NCBI GenBank assembly: GCA_012974475.1
Contig: JAAXQD010000070.1
Coordinates: forward strand, 1 to 9,978
Length of the DNA: 9,978 bases
From: Desulfobacterales bacterium
Lineage (GTDB): Bacteria > Desulfobacterota > Desulfobacteria > Desulfobacterales > UBA11574
Reading direction: 5' to 3'
Shown here: positions 1-5,211 of the stretch, piece by piece
How positions within the stretch are numbered: position 1 is the stretch's first letter
Layout: each line of letters starts with the position of its first letter
Notes under the pieces: generated by a model
The model's database searches: none
Told to the model about the DNA's origin: nothing
What the model saw: only the letters and a program-made list of their open reading frames with translations
Position numbers and translations under genes: made by a program

Positions 1-716
1 AATCAATCCGGCGATCCCGTTGAAACATCCGGCAAGCTTCATTTGGGTCAGCATTCGGTCGATCCGGTATGGGGCCTCTCCCAGATCCTCGAGGAGCAGA
101 ATCTTCCCCTTGAAACTTGGGCATAAGGGGTGCCCACCAAGTGACACAAGGTGGTCAGATTTCCGCCGGTCACCGGTCCTGAGGCCAGACCCGGACGGAC
201 GACCATGCCGTTTTCAGGGGCCAGTTCCATGGGTGTGTCGGATGTCAGCGCCCATCGCATCGCCGCGATGGTCTCTTGGTCGGCATCGGCCAGGGTGGTT
301 ACCACGGGTCCGTGAAAGGTGACCAGGTCGCACCGGTCATGGAGCACAGACAGGAGCACCGAGATATCGCTGAATCCCACAAAAATTTTCGGATTCTTTT
401 GAATGGTCGCAAAATCGAGAAACCGAAGGATACGCATGCTCCCATATCCGCCCCGGGCGCAAGCCACCGCCTGAACGGTGGAATCGGCAAAAAGACGATT
501 GACCTGGTCCGCCCGCTGGACGTCGGTTCCGGCCAAGAATCCGCGTTTCTGGAAAATCGTCTCATCAAAAACCGTTCGAAACCCCATCGATTCCAGAACC
601 GCCGTTCCCTTCATGAATTTTTCCGGATCAAAGGGACCGGCAGGCGCAACAATGCCGACAATATCGCCCGGCTTCAGGCGGGTCGGCTTAACAGATTTTT
701 TCTCCTGAGTTTCCAT
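1..716 (-). pseudogene. ldcA: LD-carboxypeptidase (peptidase family S66), frameshifted, 3' end outside window
   Basis: S66 serine peptidases of the LdcA/MccF type cleave the L,D bond of murein tetrapeptides during peptidoglycan recycling in the cytoplasm. The N-terminal domain is clear: LKPGDIVGIVAPAGP at residues 15-29, and the nucleophile motif RGGYGS with Ser93. GPVTGGNLTTLCHLVGTPYA follows at 180-199. After Ala199 the frame breaks and stops at 48-50. The adjacent frame continues as KGKILLLEDLGEAPYRIDRM, with the family's catalytic Glu in LLLED, and stays open to the window edge. One missing base in the CCC run (plus-strand 119-121) explains this. The ATG at 714-716 has no strong ribosome binding site. 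The His of the triad would lie outside the window. Family assignment is firm. Whether the shift is a real mutation or a sequencing error cannot be told here. Confidence 0.85.
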
Positions 717-794
717 GGTAATTTTTTATGGTATTAAAACATTGATTTTGATCAAAGAAAACCCTGAATCGAATTTTGAGTCGATTTGATTTAA

Positions 795-823
795 ATAAAA
801 CGAATTTTTTGCGGCATCGTCAA
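795..823 (-). promoter_or_regulatory. candidate sigma70 promoter of the LD-carboxypeptidase gene
   Basis: On the minus strand, TTGACG (818-823) and TTTTAT (795-800) are separated by exactly 17 bases. Transcription would start near 788, leaving a leader of about 70 bases. The -35 matches consensus at 5 of 6 positions and the -10 at 4 of 6. The surrounding DNA is very AT-rich, so a chance match is possible. Confidence 0.45.
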
Positions 824-965
824 TAAAATTTTGAAAATAATTACAATATTTGCGTTTCTAACACCTATATAGAATTTTCGGAACGCAAAATTGTTCTTAT
901 CCAATGGATACTTAACCATTGCCCTCGTCCTTTAAATTTGCTGTGCAAGATTCCGGCATCATACC

Positions 966-994
966 TTGACATGGCCCATTTGAAGTGTTATTTA
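966..994 (+). promoter_or_regulatory. sigma70 promoter of tRNA-Pro
   Basis: A perfect -35 TTGACA (966-971) and a -10 TATTTA (989-994) are separated by 17 bases. The predicted start near 1001 is only a few bases before the tRNA 5' end at 1007. Strength, spacing and position fit a stable RNA promoter. Confidence 0.8.
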
Positions 995-1006
995 TTTGTC
1001 CACCGT

Positions 1007-1086
<80 letters not shown>

Positions 1087-1097
1087 TTTTAAAATAA

Positions 1098-1127
1098 AAA
1101 CAGCGGCTTAACAGCCGCTTTTTTTAT
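1098..1127 (+). terminator. Rho-independent terminator after tRNA-Pro
   Basis: Stem AGCGGCT (1102-1108) pairs with AGCCGCT (1113-1119) around a TAAC loop. It is followed by a run of T and preceded by a run of A. It lies 18 bases after the tRNA CCA end. Confidence 0.92.
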
Positions 1128-1215
1128 TTCATGCAACCGAAAATCGAGCTGATTTAACCTGTTTCATGTCACGTTTTGCCCATTTATGAATACTTAAGTG
1201 GACCTGGTAGTCGAA

Positions 1216-1293
1216 GTCGGAGACTCAAATCCCCCGTCAAAATACCGCCGGGTAAACCCTCCAAACGACAGACGGGTAAATCTCGCCCCGACC
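1216..1293 (+). repeat. degenerate fragments of the tRNA-Pro 3' half
   Basis: Two pieces resemble the nearby tRNA-Pro. Bases 1216-1233 match the T-arm region (1053-1070) at 15 of 18 positions. Bases 1281-1293 repeat 13 bases of its 3' end exactly (TCTCGCCCCGACC, also at 1070-1082). About 47 unrelated bases separate the two pieces, so no functional tRNA can form. This could be a decayed second tRNA copy, or the mark of an old integration at the tRNA 3' end. No integrase gene is visible downstream. Confidence 0.6.
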
Positions 1294-1341
1294 TAAACTC
1301 AATTTAAAAAAAATCGTAAGGCAGGTCAATACATCACTTGA

Positions 1342-1383
1342 CAGTTCAATTTTCGGATTTGGATATCACAACCAATTGAACTG
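1342..1383. repeat. perfect 10-bp inverted repeat
   Basis: CAGTTCAATT (1342-1351) and AATTGAACTG (1374-1383) are perfect complements around a 22-base spacer. No T-run follows, so it is not an obvious terminator. A regulator site or a remnant of small element ends is possible. Nothing favours either. Confidence 0.5.
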
Positions 1384-1631
1384 AAATAAAATTTCCAGAG
1401 ATATAGCTGGGATCTCTTTTTTCGAGTCCGAGTGGACTCCCCACTTTTTCAATACTTGTCAAAAACTGCTGAGAAAAAACCGTCTTTGGAAAAAATCCAC
1501 ATTATTCAGCTCCTATTCCCACCTTATTATAATAGGTGCATAGTCCCATCCAGGCCACATCTCTTTTTTCTATCGATCAACCTCGCAATCAATACTACAA
1601 TGTAGCATAAGTTATCAAAAATATTATTTTA

Positions 1632-1660
1632 TTGACACTATCGAGATTTTAAAATAGCAT
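1632..1660 (+). promoter_or_regulatory. candidate sigma70 promoter enclosed by an inverted repeat
   Basis: TTGACA (1632-1637) and TAGCAT (1655-1660) are 17 bases apart. The pair sits inside an inverted repeat with arms TATCAAAAAT (1613-1622) and ATTTTTTGATA (1659-1669), which could be a repressor site. The nearest gene in this direction starts at 2048, so transcription from here would give a leader of nearly 400 bases. The AT-rich setting makes chance matches likely. Confidence 0.35.
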
Positions 1661-1839
1661 TTTTTGATACATTCTCTTTTGAAACCTGCCCTCTGTCAAC
1701 ATCCGATTCCCATCGAACTACATTTCTTACTGTGCTGACCTCATTCTCAATTCGTTTCTCTCAATATGATGTTTTCTTATTTTCTATCGGTTAACCTCAA
1801 TTCAGAAGGTTATCACCATGGAGAAGCCCCTCAAAATGT

Positions 1840-1890
1840 GCATTCCCTGCTCCTGACAGGGCATTGCCTGTTCTCTCAGGAGCATAATGC
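1840..1890 (+). other. extended hairpin upstream of the 98-aa gene
   Basis: The outer arms are GCATT (1840-1844) and AATGC (1886-1890). The main stem is CTCCTGA (1850-1856) with TCAGGAG (1876-1882), extended by CAGG (1857-1860) with CCTG (1867-1870) around loop GCATTG. There is a 5-base bulge on one side. No T-run follows. It could be part of a structured leader or a small RNA for the gene at 2048. Confidence 0.4.
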
Positions 1891-2047
1891 TACAACCCTA
1901 ATCACTTCTCTTTTAGACCAAAGGAGGGAACGGAAAATACCTCAAACCAAAACATAGTCGCATCTTAATTTTCATCTCTTAAAGCAGGATTATGATGACC
2001 TGATGCCTTTCAACCATCTTAATCAAATTCAGATTGGAGGTAATATC

Positions 2048-2344
2048 ATGGGAAAATATCTGGTACTTTGGGAAATTGACCAAACGAAAATTCCTGTTGA
2101 TCCAAAAGAACGAAAAGATACATGGAGCCTTTTTATGGCAGTAATTAGGCAAGATATCGAAAAGGGAATCGTAACGGATTGGGGAGGATTTGTTGGTGAG
2201 ACAAAAGGCTATTCTATAAATGAAGGTACTGAGGTAGAAGTGATGAACGCCCTCCAACAATTTGTACCCTATTGTATTTTTTCAGTACATCCTATCGCTA
2301 CAGAGAACCAAGTGAACGAGATGATAAAAGCTTTATCTGATTAA
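2048..2344 (+). CDS. 98-aa protein of unknown function, probable alpha/beta fold
   Basis: The ATG at 2048 is preceded by GGAGG at 2036-2040 with 7-base spacing. This fixes the start here rather than at the in-frame ATG at 2003, which has no such signal. The product begins MGKYLVLWEIDQTKIPVDPK and has no signal peptide, membrane segment or Cys pair. Hydrophobic strands (residues 3-9, 43-49, 53-58, 74-80) alternate with likely helices (17-40, 61-71, 86-97). This fits a small ferredoxin-like, dimeric alpha-beta barrel subunit, but that is inference. I recall similar small proteins with a DPKER segment and a FVGE motif in anaerobic bacteria, without a known function. The gene stands alone with a strong terminator 45 bases downstream, so it is probably monocistronic. 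Confidence 0.88.
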   Translation: MGKYLVLWEIDQTKIPVDPKERKDTWSLFMAVIRQDIEKGIVTDWGGFVGETKGYSINEGTEVEVMNALQQFVPYCIFSVHPIATENQVNEMIKALSD

Positions 2345-2388
2345 TCAACTGAAATTTACCTTGTATGAGGGGACAACCATACCACATA

Positions 2389-2419
2389 AGGGTGGGGCTA
2401 TAATGGCTCCGCCCTTTTT
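2389..2419 (+). terminator. Rho-independent terminator of the 98-aa gene
   Basis: A 10-bp stem, AGGGTGGGGC (2389-2398) with GCTCCGCCCT (2406-2415), includes two G-T wobbles. It closes a 7-base loop and runs straight into TTTTT. Confidence 0.88.
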
Positions 2420-3026
2420 CACATTAATGAATCTTTTGATCGTGTCCTAAACCAACCTTACAGATTCCTGCTTTTTATTAAGTCACAAGGCCAATGCCAC
2501 TGCCTTTTTCATGCGACAAGGCTACTTACCATCCCATCTTGTAGCATGTTTTTTATTTGACCAGCACAAACAGCGTTTCTATATTTATTTAATAAATTAA
2601 AATAGTTTCTGCCGTATGAAAGAGGTTTAATATTGGAAAGAAGCGCATCGCTTTTGTATTTATTGTTTTAGCTGCCGTGTCCGTGCTCAGGACCGGTTGG
2701 TACTGGATGGAAACTAATTAACTACAACTAATCGGGAGATGATCCAAATATAAAGATATCATTTTTCAATAAAGGCAAATGAATTTGGGTCACTGGACGA
2801 AAAGGTTCAGGCTCCCAATCGTGAATCAATTCCACCGTCCCTCTTCTTTAATTTATTCCGAGAATCACCACCACAACGTGACATCTATACATGTAACTTA
2901 ATTCACAATTTTATGTAATTTGCTCCACAATTGCAGGGTTATCTTTATGGATCCCCATTGCTGCATTTACCCTCCAATTAATGCCAATGCTTAATGGACA
3001 AGGCTTTGCGAAATAATTAACTTTTT
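2420..3026. other. AT-rich gene-free region
   Basis: No full gene is seen on either strand. The stretch holds a weak AAGGC/GCCTT hairpin with T5 near 2488-2513 and the short membrane-segment reading frame at 2632-2721 (listed separately). The segment CCAATTAATG followed by a near-complementary GCTTAATGG around 2973-2998 forms an imperfect inverted repeat just upstream of the sigma54-like promoter. The rest shows nothing I can name. Confidence 0.45.
2632..2721 (+). pseudogene. 29-codon membrane-anchor reading frame, no normal start
   Basis: The reading frame encodes a basic start followed by one hydrophobic segment: GKKRIAFVFIVLAAVSVL, then RTGWYWMETN and a stop. AAGAGG lies about 8 bases before an ATT codon, exactly where a start codon would be expected. 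This looks like the signal anchor of a larger envelope protein, for instance of the membrane-fusion (HlyD-like) type, cut after the first segment and with its ATG changed to ATT. A functional mini membrane protein starting at ATT is less likely. No continuation is recognisable downstream. Confidence 0.35.
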
Positions 3027-3043
3027 TTGCACGATTTTTGCAA
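3027..3043 (+). promoter_or_regulatory. candidate sigma54 (RpoN) promoter upstream of the Arg-repeat gene
   Basis: TTGCACG-N4-TTGCA matches the sigma54 consensus TGGCACG-N4-TTGCA with correct spacing. The single mismatch is T for G at -25. The essential GC at -13/-12 is present (3040-3041), giving a start near 3053. It would produce a leader of about 160 bases containing the hairpin at 3094-3116. The -25 mismatch is in an important base, so this is tentative. Confidence 0.5.
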
Positions 3044-3093
3044 GCAAACATACTCCAAAATGAAAACCTTTTTCATTTTTTATTCCTTTTTCG

Positions 3094-3116
3094 CCCCTGA
3101 AGATAGGCTTCAGGGG
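3094..3116 (+). other. strong 9-bp hairpin in the leader of the Arg-repeat gene
   Basis: CCCCTGAAG (3094-3102) pairs perfectly with CTTCAGGGG (3108-3116) around loop ATAGG. The sequence after it is TTTCTCTC, a broken T-tract. It could be a terminator or a leaky attenuator between the sigma54-like promoter and the gene at 3213. It could also be the terminator of a lost upstream gene. Confidence 0.6.
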
Positions 3117-3212
3117 TTTCTCTCAAGAGACAAACTCATTCGGAAGGTGCTGAAAACTTCAATCTTAAAACTTAGATTGTTGATGCGGGTATAAGACAGC
3201 GAGGATTAAACT

Positions 3213-3491
3213 ATGCCATTGGGACTGATAGATACTGGAGGCAGGCGGACAGGTATTGATAGACGAGATTTTTCATATACAAACTATCTCCCGAATAGAA
3301 GGGTCGAAGAAGATCGCAGAAGCGGCGTCGACCGTAGAATCGGTTTAGAGAGAAGAAACGATTCAGATCGAAGAATCGGCAAAACCATTTTCAAAAATAT
3401 ACAAAGGCCGGAAAACGATTTGAGAGAAGGGGCGGATCGCAGACGCGATCTGGATCGTAGAGCAACCTTTACAATAGGGTTGGCTACTTGA
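3213..3491 (+). CDS. 92-aa protein with hexad Asp-Arg-Arg repeats
   Basis: The ATG is preceded by GAGG at 3201-3204 with 8-base spacing. The protein is extremely basic and repetitive. Arg pairs fall at residues 11, 17, 29, 35, 41, 47 and 53, all on one strict period of six; Tyr-rich residues 20-25 interrupt it once. A second run has D75-RR and D81-RR. The typical unit is D/E-R-R-x-G-x, as in EDRRSGVDRRIGLERR. There is no signal peptide, membrane segment or Cys. I recall similar DRR-repeat segments in deltaproteobacterial proteins but know of no proven function. Nucleic-acid, nucleotide or polyanion binding is inferred from charge only. Expression may depend on the sigma54-like site upstream. 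Confidence 0.85.
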   Translation: MPLGLIDTGGRRTGIDRRDFSYTNYLPNRRVEEDRRSGVDRRIGLERRNDSDRRIGKTIFKNIQRPENDLREGADRRRDLDRRATFTIGLAT

Positions 3492-3537
3492 CATTTCATT
3501 CCTTTAAAGGATGCCAGCGTGTTGCGAAATGAAATAA

Positions 3538-3856
3538 TTTGAACACAACAACGGTCCAACTTTAAACTCTATTTTCAAAAAAATCAATTTAACTGTCGTT
3601 CGTAACCCCCTCGGTTCAACCTCCATAAACACCAGGCGATATAAACAAGGTGATGTCCGGTTGTATATTTATACGGTTCATGTGCCAACGGAGACTGTGG
3701 AAGAAATTCAACAATTAGAATTTTAAAGCTTATAACTATCTGAAATTAATACATCCCACCAGTGAATGGGAGGTTTTGAAACAGCTTCCATACAAAACCT
3801 TTGACATCTCTAAAGTAAATGGCTTTGGAGTGATCCTTCGATATCCGGTGTTCTGA
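3538..3856 (+). pseudogene. coding debris in two frames, likely a decayed gene
   Basis: No single ORF covers this stretch, but two frames read like protein. Frame one (3538-3726) has no ATG and ends with DVRLYIYTVHVPTETVEEIQ and QLEF, then a stop. A second frame takes over at 3719 and reads AYNYLKLIHPTSEWEVLKQL and PYKTFDISKVNGFGVILRYP up to a stop at 3854-3856. A single indel near 3719-3726 would join them into one polypeptide of about 100 residues. The family is not recognised. Composition is protein-like, but the case rests on judgement. The rest of the 3492-3896 gap shows only a 10-bp palindrome CCTTTAAAGG (3501-3510), flanked by ATTTCATT and AATGAAAT arms. Confidence 0.35.
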
Positions 3857-3896
3857 GTCTGATTTAGACGTTGTGATATCGAGTTGCGGGAGATTA

Positions 3897-4379
3897 TTAA
3901 TCAGAAGATATTATCAGGATGATATTATCAGCATCGTAATTGTTGGGTCCTACCCCGTTGGGGCCAAAAGAGCCGATAGCAACAACATTCTGTTGGTTTA
4001 TTGTGTAATCGTTATCAAAAAAGTAGTTGTTACCCCAAGGATCCCGCGGCACATTTGCCAAATACGGCCCGTCCCAACCGGGATAGCCTCCATCTGTTGC
4101 AACCATCCCGGCGCTGGGTGAATTAAGATCCCAGACCTCATTACCCGAGACGTCACCAACCGGTCTTTTGTGGGGCCACATACCGGTGTCGATGGCCAAA
4201 ATTGAAAGCGCCGTCTCGATGAATCTCAGCTCCGATAAAGCCCGTCCAAGTTTGCCCTTTTCTCGATAAGAAAGATAGCTCGGAATTGCAATGGCTGCCA
4301 GGATGCCGATAATGACAATAATTATCATTATCTCTATCAAGGTAAAACCTCTGCGATTGTCTCTGAGCGTCACGACCAC
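3897..4379 (-). CDS. type IV pilin-like / GspG-type pseudopilin
   Basis: The protein has a class III signal: a short basic leader ending DNRRG, cleavage before Phe, then FTLIEIMIIIVIIGILAAIA with the invariant Glu5. The amphipathic helix runs on through YLSYREKGKLGRALSELRFI. The C-terminal part has the GspG pattern WDGPYL-x5-DPWGNNYFF and a late GSFGPNGVGPNNYDAD segment, where GspG proteins bind calcium. A prepilin peptidase would process it. Pseudopilins assemble in the inner membrane for type II secretion or type IV pilus work. I chose the GTG at 4377-4379 (160 aa, 11-residue leader) because AAGGAG lies 10 bases upstream. The in-frame ATG at 4523 would give an untypical 59-residue leader. 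No secretion or pilus gene adjoins it, so its partner machinery is unknown. Confidence 0.87.
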   Translation of the reverse strand: MVVTLRDNRRGFTLIEIMIIIVIIGILAAIAIPSYLSYREKGKLGRALSELRFIETALSILAIDTGMWPHKRPVGDVSGNEVWDLNSPSAGMVATDGGYPGWDGPYLANVPRDPWGNNYFFDNDYTINQQNVVAIGSFGPNGVGPNNYDADNIILIISSD

Positions 4380-4439
4380 CGGAACGATACTCCTTATTCT
4401 CAGGTTTCGTAAAATATTTCGGGCCAAGGGGAGACCTAT

Positions 4440-4492
4440 TGCACCCCCACAGATTCGGACGTGAAAGACCCACGCGTTGGAGCCCTCGGCAA
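4440..4492 (-). other. sequence resembling a decayed group II intron domain V/VI
   Basis: On the minus strand the segment contains CACGTCCGAATCTGTGGGGG, preceded by GGGCTCC-AACGCG. From memory this resembles the 3' half of group II intron domain V and its junction, GAGCC...GCACGTCCGGTTCTGTGGGGG. The 5' arm pairs poorly with the 3' arm, so no working intron is present and no reverse transcriptase is nearby. It sits between the ribbon-helix-helix gene and the pilin gene. The match was made by eye and is weak. Confidence 0.3.
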
Positions 4493-4620
4493 CCAGAGTA
4501 TTGTCACCACTCCGACCCATCACTCGGGTGTCCGCAGATTTTTTCGGAACGCCTTTGCCGAATCCTTTTAATGCGTTATTGAATGTCTACGCCAGTGGCG
4601 AATGAGATTTTCTTTTCGAC

Positions 4621-4986
4621 CTAGTTTTTTGATTCCATGAACAAGCTCAACTGCTCCGGGGCGTGTGCCGCTGTTTTGTCTGGGATTCTGGATGGTGCCA
4701 TTGCTTTAGCAGATTTGTCGGGACGGGACGCTGTTTTTTCTGAAATGCTCGGACGGGTCGCTGTTTTTTCCGAAATACTCGGATGAGCTTTGCCGATGTT
4801 CATGATCGCACGATTAATAATTTGAACAAAAGGCTCTCCAGAACGCTCCTTTTCCAACTTTAAAACCTTTTGAGCTTCCCCTGTAATCATAATCTGAATC
4901 TGTTTGTTGCCCTCTGAAAGCTTCCTTTTACGCCAGCGTTCCCGACGCTCCCTGTCTGTTTTCCGTCGTTGTTCTATGGTTGCCAC
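4621..4986 (-). CDS. ribbon-helix-helix type DNA-binding protein with C-terminal clamp-binding motif
   Basis: The 121-aa protein has three parts. Residues 1-27 are strongly basic (RRKTDRERRERWRKRK). Residues 28-63 fit a ribbon-helix-helix fold: strand KQIQIMIT, helix A to about residue 49, a GEP turn, and helix B VQIINRAIMNI. Residues 69-110 are a low-complexity linker built of near-identical decapeptides, PSISEKTATR (69-78) and PSISEKTASR (79-88), with a weaker third copy. The end is APEQLSLFMESKN; QLSLF (112-116) fits the bacterial beta-clamp consensus QL[SD]LF exactly. The start is GTG, 4 bases after an AAG8 tract. A sigma70 promoter flanked by repeated boxes lies upstream. RHH assignment is inferred from pattern only. 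A role as autorepressor tied to replication is a hypothesis. Confidence 0.8.
   Translation of the reverse strand: MATIEQRRKTDRERRERWRKRKLSEGNKQIQIMITGEAQKVLKLEKERSGEPFVQIINRAIMNIGKAHPSISEKTATRPSISEKTASRPDKSAKAMAPSRIPDKTAAHAPEQLSLFMESKN
4723..4782 (-). repeat. two tandem 30-bp direct repeats inside the RHH gene
   Basis: Bases 4723-4752 and 4753-4782 match at 27 of 30 positions. Each encodes one PSISEKTA[ST]R decapeptide of the linker between the DNA-binding part and the QLSLF tail. In-frame copy-number change would alter linker length without breaking the gene. Confidence 0.85.
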
Positions 4987-5000
4987 AATACCCCCCCCTT
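4987..5000 (-). promoter_or_regulatory. ribosome binding site with an 8-G tract
   Basis: The minus strand reads AAGGGGGGGG-TATT-GTG. The G8 run (4991-4998) forms the Shine-Dalgarno region of the RHH gene. Slippage in this run would change the spacing to the GTG start and so tune translation. Confidence 0.6.
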
Positions 5001-5009
5001 GCTGTCCGA

Positions 5010-5024
5010 CCTAAACGTTTGGGA
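5010..5024. promoter_or_regulatory. operator-like palindrome, site A
   Basis: CCTAAAC-GTTTGGG is an almost perfect palindrome holding a GTTTRGG box on each strand. It lies in the predicted transcript leader of the RHH gene, just downstream of its promoter start. Confidence 0.5.
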
Positions 5025-5053
5025 TAGACGCTTGATTGAAACGATCCGGGCAC

Positions 5054-5082
5054 TCTATATCAGCTTGTTTTTTTCTGGTCAA
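5054..5082 (-). promoter_or_regulatory. sigma70 promoter of the RHH gene
   Basis: On the minus strand, TTGACC (5077-5082) and TATAGA (5054-5059) are exactly 17 bases apart. The predicted start is near 5047. Operator-like boxes lie on both sides (5010-5024 and 5084-5097). Confidence 0.75.
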
Positions 5083-5083
5083 C

Positions 5084-5097
5084 ACTAAAGTTTAGGC
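5084..5097. promoter_or_regulatory. operator-like palindrome, site B
   Basis: CTAAA-G-TTTAG is a perfect palindrome extended to GTTTAGG (5090-5096). It sits directly upstream of the -35 element of the RHH gene promoter. Further GTTTGGG boxes occur at 5143-5149 (plus strand) and 5260-5266 (minus strand). Confidence 0.5.
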
Positions 5098-5211
5098 TAT
5101 GGAATCAGGACGATGCAACCCATTTCCCTGCTGTTAATACACGTTTGGGACACCTTGCTTTAAGACTGAGGATACATGCACCGAAAAACTATTAAAACAG
5201 GTGGTTGCGAA

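Larger units (their letters stand above)
1294..2047. other. AT-rich gene-free region with several inverted repeats
   Basis: No convincing gene is seen. Structures include the 10-bp inverted repeat at 1342/1374 and hairpin AGAGAT/ATCTCT followed by T6 (1397-1422), a possible weak forward terminator. A GAGTCC/GGACTC hairpin lies at 1424-1439 and an 11-bp palindrome CTACA-A-TGTAG at 1595-1605. A promoter-like pair near 1632 and a longer hairpin at 1840-1890 are listed separately. The one ORF over 60 codons (1766-1957) has no ribosome binding site and no recognisable product. Confidence 0.5.

Noticed and set aside
1766..1957. 63-codon plus-strand ORF
   Set aside because: It has no ribosome binding site and no recognisable motif, and it overlaps the hairpin at 1840-1890. 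It is probably a chance ORF.
2003..2047. Longer N-terminus for the 98-aa protein
   Set aside because: The extra 15 residues cover the GGAGG ribosome binding site of the ATG at 2048.
4380..4523. 48 extra N-terminal residues on the pilin from the ATG at 4523
   Set aside because: Prepilin leaders are short. The extension is not pilin-like and reads through the intron-like segment. A GTG with AAGGAG fits better.
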